Of a DNA stretch of 32,540 bases, positions 29,688-32,540 are shown one piece after another (the first letter of the stretch is position 1; each line of letters starts with the position of its first letter). The notes under the pieces were generated by a model. That model saw only the letters and a program-made list of their open reading frames with translations. It ran no database searches and was not told where the DNA came from. This stretch comes from a virus. Location: IMG/VR virus record IMGVR_UViG_3300035070_001439, positions 1-32,540 of that record. The stretch is one strand, 5' to 3'. The translations under genes and the position numbers were made by a program.

Positions 29688-30085
29688 AAGGTGTCGTTTG
29701 AATAATCATTATAATTTACTTTGAGTGCATTGTGTTTAGTAAAGCATAAAACGTTAAACATATTTCCGTCTACAAATACACTATCTGTTTCTTTTAAGTC
29801 AAACACATTTTTGTCTTTAACTCTATATATTATGTGGGCTCTTACTTTTATGTTTGGTGTAAGGTGTTTATAGGTTTCGTTTGTTACTTCAACCGATACA
29901 GGATATTCTAACATCCAATACTCAATTAGTTCTGCTGCATTCTCCAACTCCCAAAATTCAACTGTAAAGTATAAGTGTTGTACTTCTTTTGTTATTATTC
30001 CAACTTTGTTTCTATTGAATAAAGTATGTAGACCAAATAATCTACCCTCTACTTCTTTTCCATACCAATAATCTTTTCCTCTCAT
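29684..30085 (-). CDS. unknown protein inside 7-deazaguanine operon, 133 aa
   Basis: Not recognised. Begins MRGKDYWYGKEVEGRLFGLH, then TLFNRNKVGIITKEVQHLYF, an acidic helix (WELENAAELIEYWMLEYPVS) and a C-terminal beta region (DSVFVDGNMFNVLCFTKHNA). No radical SAM, ATP-grasp, Rossmann or Zn-finger motif is visible. It overlaps the glycosyltransferase and QueD genes by 4 bases each, so it is co-translated with the modification enzymes. Candidate roles are base-tailoring enzyme, pathway chaperone or DpdA partner. Confidence 0.7.
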   Translation of the reverse strand: MRGKDYWYGKEVEGRLFGLHTLFNRNKVGIITKEVQHLYFTVEFWELENAAELIEYWMLEYPVSVEVTNETYKHLTPNIKVRAHIIYRVKDKNVFDLKETDSVFVDGNMFNVLCFTKHNALKVNYNDYSNDTL

Positions 30086-31083
30086 ACTAATAAGTCTATC
30101 ATGTTATTAAAACTTTTATCATATAAATTAGTGTAACCTCTCGGCATTTTAAACTCGGTAGTTAAATACTTTTTAATTGTATCTAAATCTTTTCTGTTGT
30201 ATAAGCATTCTTCTGGTAACATTTCTGGATAGCATAATTCGTTTGGAACTACTATTCTGCAGTCATATAACATTGCTTCTCTTAATGTATAACCAAAAGT
30301 TTCTTGATATGCAGTAGATAAATAATATTTTGCTTTTGACAAGTAAGTATAGTATTGTCTTTTTGTTAGGTTGTTTACATATCTTACGTTGCTTGGTAAA
30401 TCAAGATTGCACTCTTTATTTGAAGATGAGGTAACTATAAATTTCTTATCTGGCATTGCTTGTGCTATGGCTAAAAAATCATCAATACCTTTTTCTTCGG
30501 ACAACCTGTGTGGAAAAATTACAAAATCTTCTTTCTCATCTTTATGTGGATATATTTTATACGCTTCTTTATTGTTCCAAACACAACCTGTAACTTCAAC
30601 TTTATCTTCATCTAAATTAAAATACTTTACTACTTTGTTTTTATGAAATTCACTACCTACAATAATTAAATCGCAAACTTCGTGGTAACCTTTCTCAACA
30701 AAGTCGCTCCACTTGTTTAACTTTTGCACAAAGTCAGTTTCGTCTGACCTACCTGCGTGATTAAACGCTGCAACCTTAATGTCTATATCTTGCAACTCGG
30801 ACATATACTTAACTGCATCTAAACCACTAAAAAATATGTCTGCAAAAAATATCCAATCTCCGTTTTTAATTTCATTGTCTTGGAAAGCTTTGCTGATCAT
30901 TTGCAGTTGCTTTGCTTTAAATTCAATAGTTCTTTCTATGTCTAAAAACTCTCCTTTATTAATTTGTTTCTGTTTCCAATTTTTTGGGTAATATGACTTA
31001 ACAAGGTTAGAACTGTTTACTATCTCGTTCATTAAGCCTGTGTACCTTTCTTCTAAATTTTCTAGTGGTATAAAGTGTATCAT
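30082..31083 (-). CDS. GT-B fold glycosyltransferase (GT4-like)
   Basis: A 333-residue glycosyltransferase. The C-terminal half has the NDP-sugar site: VIFPHRLSEEKGIDDFLAIA (~188-207) with the RLSxEKG motif, FIVTSSS, and E261-x7-E269 in QETFGYTLREAM, the GT4 signature. The N-terminal half is shorter and more divergent, as expected for an acceptor domain. It sits between the QueD-like gene and the unknown gene with 4-base overlaps. It may put a sugar on the modified base, or act on host glycans. The operon position favours the first. Confidence 0.8.
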   Translation of the reverse strand: MIHFIPLENLEERYTGLMNEIVNSSNLVKSYYPKNWKQKQINKGEFLDIERTIEFKAKQLQMISKAFQDNEIKNGDWIFFADIFFSGLDAVKYMSELQDIDIKVAAFNHAGRSDETDFVQKLNKWSDFVEKGYHEVCDLIIVGSEFHKNKVVKYFNLDEDKVEVTGCVWNNKEAYKIYPHKDEKEDFVIFPHRLSEEKGIDDFLAIAQAMPDKKFIVTSSSNKECNLDLPSNVRYVNNLTKRQYYTYLSKAKYYLSTAYQETFGYTLREAMLYDCRIVVPNELCYPEMLPEECLYNRKDLDTIKKYLTTEFKMPRGYTNLYDKSFNNMIDLLV

Positions 31084-31418
31084 CTTATTATTGCTCCGTT
31101 TTCGTTATCTTCTAATACTTCTACTAAATCTGCTTGAAAGACGTTATACAATTCTTCTGCTATATCTTCGCAACTCATGTTACCAAAAATGTGTGACTGC
31201 TTATCAATATCAAAATATTCTAATTTTAAATAAGTTAATACGTTGTGCTTAAATTGTATAATTTCTAACTCCCTGTCATTATGCGTAACTTTCTTTTCTA
31301 TTCTTATTTTAAACAAGTGCCTGTGCGGATTGGTTAAAAAATCTACTTCCTCTATTGAGCAATCTTTCCATTGATGTATTCCGTCTATACTTAATTTTAT
31401 GACAATTCTTTTTTCCAT
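31080..31418 (-). CDS. QueD-fold protein without catalytic cysteine; DpdL-like candidate
   Basis: A 112-residue divergent T-fold relative of QueD. Zinc histidines are kept (H15 in IHQW; H32 and H34 in NPHRHLF), as are the helix SCEDIAEELY (E84) and the anchoring E103 in VEVLEDNENG. The catalytic Cys of QueD, expected four residues before H32, is replaced by L28. A true QueD is already encoded downstream, so this copy is probably not redundant. A CDG decarboxylase (DpdL, described as a QueD-like protein as I recall) is the leading hypothesis. It overlaps DpdA by 22 bases. Confidence 0.65.
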   Translation of the reverse strand: MEKRIVIKLSIDGIHQWKDCSIEEVDFLTNPHRHLFKIRIEKKVTHNDRELEIIQFKHNVLTYLKLEYFDIDKQSHIFGNMSCEDIAEELYNVFQADLVEVLEDNENGAIIR

Positions 31419-32296
31419 TTCTCGTATGTTAGTTTATTTTCTAAAAGTTCTTTTGTTTTTATAATGTGATTAAGTTGTTGTCTATTTGCTACTGCAAGAA
31501 ATAAATTAAGACCAAGTCTTTTGCAGAATTTTTGATATTCAAAGTATGCAATTAAATTTGTAAGTACTGCAATACTTGTGGACCCCCTGTGGTTTGTTAA
31601 GTCACTAAATATTTTAGGTGTGATTTCTAAACTTTCAAATAAGGATTGTGCTTTATGAGTTAATTTCTTTTTGCCTTTTAAAACATCTTTATAATTTAAA
31701 CCTTTAAGTCCGTTATCAAAGTAAACTATATGTCCAAACTTTTGAGAAGATTGCACCCACGTACTGCTATCGCAAGAATGCAAAGGCAGTTGTAACATTT
31801 GAGGATATTTCACAAAACCAAGTGCATGTATGTTTCCATTGGTTTGCTTGTAAACATCTTGGTATCTTTTTTTTATCCAATCTCCTTTTGTGGTTACACC
31901 ACCTGCAACGCAAACGTGGTTATTTCTTTTAACTGCTTCTTGCAAATAAGAATAGTCGTTGTCAAACATAGTAAAGACAAACATTGGGTCTAAACCTCTT
32001 TGCAGCATAGTTTCATAATTTAACTTACTTTTACTATGATTGCCTATTACGTCTAACATAACATACTTTTCTACATTGTGTCCATACTTTTCAATATAGT
32101 CGCAGTAGTTGTCTAATGTTAAAAATTTTAAATTTTGTTTAGAATTAAATAAAGTAAACGCACCACTATCTATCATGCAATTAATAGTGCCCTCTGCACT
32201 TAAAGACATTGCTTGATCAGTAAACGCTTTATTGTTCCCTATGTAAGCATAACTAACTAATATGTTTAACCACGTATCATTTGACTTCACAACCAA
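31397..32296 (-). CDS. dpdA: DpdA-type DNA guanine transglycosylase
   Basis: A 299-residue TGT-like TIM-barrel protein. MIDSGAF (41-47) with D43 parallels the DSGGF general-base motif of tRNA-guanine transglycosylase. YVMLDVIGNHSKSK, VCVAGGVTTKGDW and HALGFVKYPQM (~157-167) are barrel strands. SCDSSTW (174-180) with D176 matches the SxDSxxW motif that marks DpdA proteins and supplies the nucleophile. Such enzymes swap guanine in DNA for a 7-deazaguanine base. Start is TTG at 32294-32296; GTG at 32288-32290 is an alternative. First complete gene of the operon. Confidence 0.85.
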   Translation of the reverse strand: MVVKSNDTWLNILVSYAYIGNNKAFTDQAMSLSAEGTINCMIDSGAFTLFNSKQNLKFLTLDNYCDYIEKYGHNVEKYVMLDVIGNHSKSKLNYETMLQRGLDPMFVFTMFDNDYSYLQEAVKRNNHVCVAGGVTTKGDWIKKRYQDVYKQTNGNIHALGFVKYPQMLQLPLHSCDSSTWVQSSQKFGHIVYFDNGLKGLNYKDVLKGKKKLTHKAQSLFESLEITPKIFSDLTNHRGSTSIAVLTNLIAYFEYQKFCKRLGLNLFLAVANRQQLNHIIKTKELLENKLTYEKWKKELS

Positions 32297-32432
32297 GATA
32301 GTTTTTTGTTATCCAATCCTTTAAATCATTTGTAAGTTTTTGTATCTCGTCTCTGTACTCGTTTGGAATTGTTACTGTTAGTTTTGTTTCTTCTAATTCT
32401 GGTGGTGCTATATCTTTTGGGGATTCCAACCA
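32277..32432 (-). pseudogene. C-terminal fragment of unknown gene upstream of dpdA
   Basis: About 50 codons end at TGA 32277-32279. The peptide includes PPELEETKLTVTIPNEYRDE and ends ITKNYLGCEVK. The frame is blocked by TAA at 32433-32435, just where the sequence becomes foreign (plus-strand chaperone fragment). The fragment therefore looks like the true end of a longer gene cut by a chimeric join and not a complete gene. Its end overlaps the dpdA start by 20 bases, consistent with membership of the operon. Function unknown. Confidence 0.55.
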
Positions 32433-32441
32433 TTACACAAG

Positions 32442-32540
32442 ATGTCAGCTGGTGAGTATATATATTTAGAAGCTAGATTACAAAAGGGAGTAGGTTCTCT
32501 TAATGAAGTACTAGCCATCTTATACAGACCAATCAAATCA
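32442..32540 (+). CDS. partial tail assembly chaperone homolog on opposite strand
   Basis: The plus strand from 32442 reads MSAGEYIYLEARLQKGVGSL then NEVLAILYRPIKS, with no stop before the window end. It aligns to the tail chaperone at 24010-24663 (MTFGEYIDLDTYLSD, then KAMAVLYRPIK). Upstream GFQPLHK may also match GFIPNLEE of that protein. The nucleotide sequence differs, so it is a homolog and not a copied piece. Orientation opposes every other gene. It is probably chimeric sequence from another phage; a true paralog is the alternative. Confidence 0.7.
   Translation, partial: MSAGEYIYLEARLQKGVGSLNEVLAILYRPIKS

Noticed and set aside
1-32540. Integrase, attachment sites, tRNA genes and CRISPR array
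   Set aside because: No integrase-like protein, tRNA cloverleaf with a CCA-type end, or regularly spaced direct repeats were seen. The only repeats are protein-level repeats in the fibre gene.

Overview
This window is most of an AT-rich tailed double-stranded DNA phage genome, or a large contig of one. It very probably infects a Bacteroidota (Flavobacteriia-type) host. Almost every gene lies on the minus strand and most neighbours overlap by 1 to 28 bases. Gene starts lack Shine-Dalgarno sequences and are preceded by A-rich leaders. The few promoter-like sites match the Bacteroidota pattern (TTTG or TTG, about 19-20 bases, then TAnnTTTG). The 697-residue tape measure protein and a -1 frameshift tail chaperone indicate a long-tailed, siphovirus-like particle. 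No integrase, tRNA or CRISPR array was seen.

Layout in transcription order (right to left). (1) 32.3-27.7 kb: a translationally coupled 7-deazaguanine DNA-modification operon: DpdA-type transglycosylase, a QueD-like protein without the catalytic cysteine, a glycosyltransferase, an unknown 133-residue protein, QueD, QueE and a phosphoribosyltransferase-FolE fusion. It runs straight into the terminase subunits (27.7-26.2 kb). QueC is not present in the window. (2) 26.2-24.9 kb: a string of small unknown genes. (3) 24.7-17.4 kb: tail genes (frameshift chaperone, completion proteins, two large tail proteins, tape measure). (4) 17.3-13.9 kb: head genes and probable tail tube (XkdF-like protease, small proteins, acidic scaffold-like protein, major capsid protein). 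(5) 13.8-7.1 kb: portal, connector, a YadA-like beta-roll fibre, virion or accessory proteins, amidase endolysin and holin. (6) 7.0-0 kb: replication, recombination and regulation (NinG, recombinase-like protein, a protein with an SSB-like tail, DnaB-like helicase, sigma factor, two PD-(D/E)XK nucleases, RecE-like exonuclease, DnaA-domain-IV-like protein, truncated ParB-like protein).

The modification operon is the most interesting system. FolE, QueD and QueE make 7-carboxy-7-deazaguanine from GTP. With no QueC visible, the Cys-less QueD paralog may decarboxylate this base, and DpdA would exchange the product into DNA. The glycosyltransferase and the unknown protein are candidates for further decoration. 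Two shared upstream motifs separate gene classes: TTTAAAAGAC 5-8 bases before starts in the small-gene and replication regions, and ATCGTTATA exactly 5 bases before the first gene of three structural operons. A phage sigma factor is a candidate reader of the second.

The last ~110 bases at the right end appear to be foreign. They encode, on the plus strand, a fragment of a relative of this phage's own tail chaperone, which suggests a chimeric contig end.
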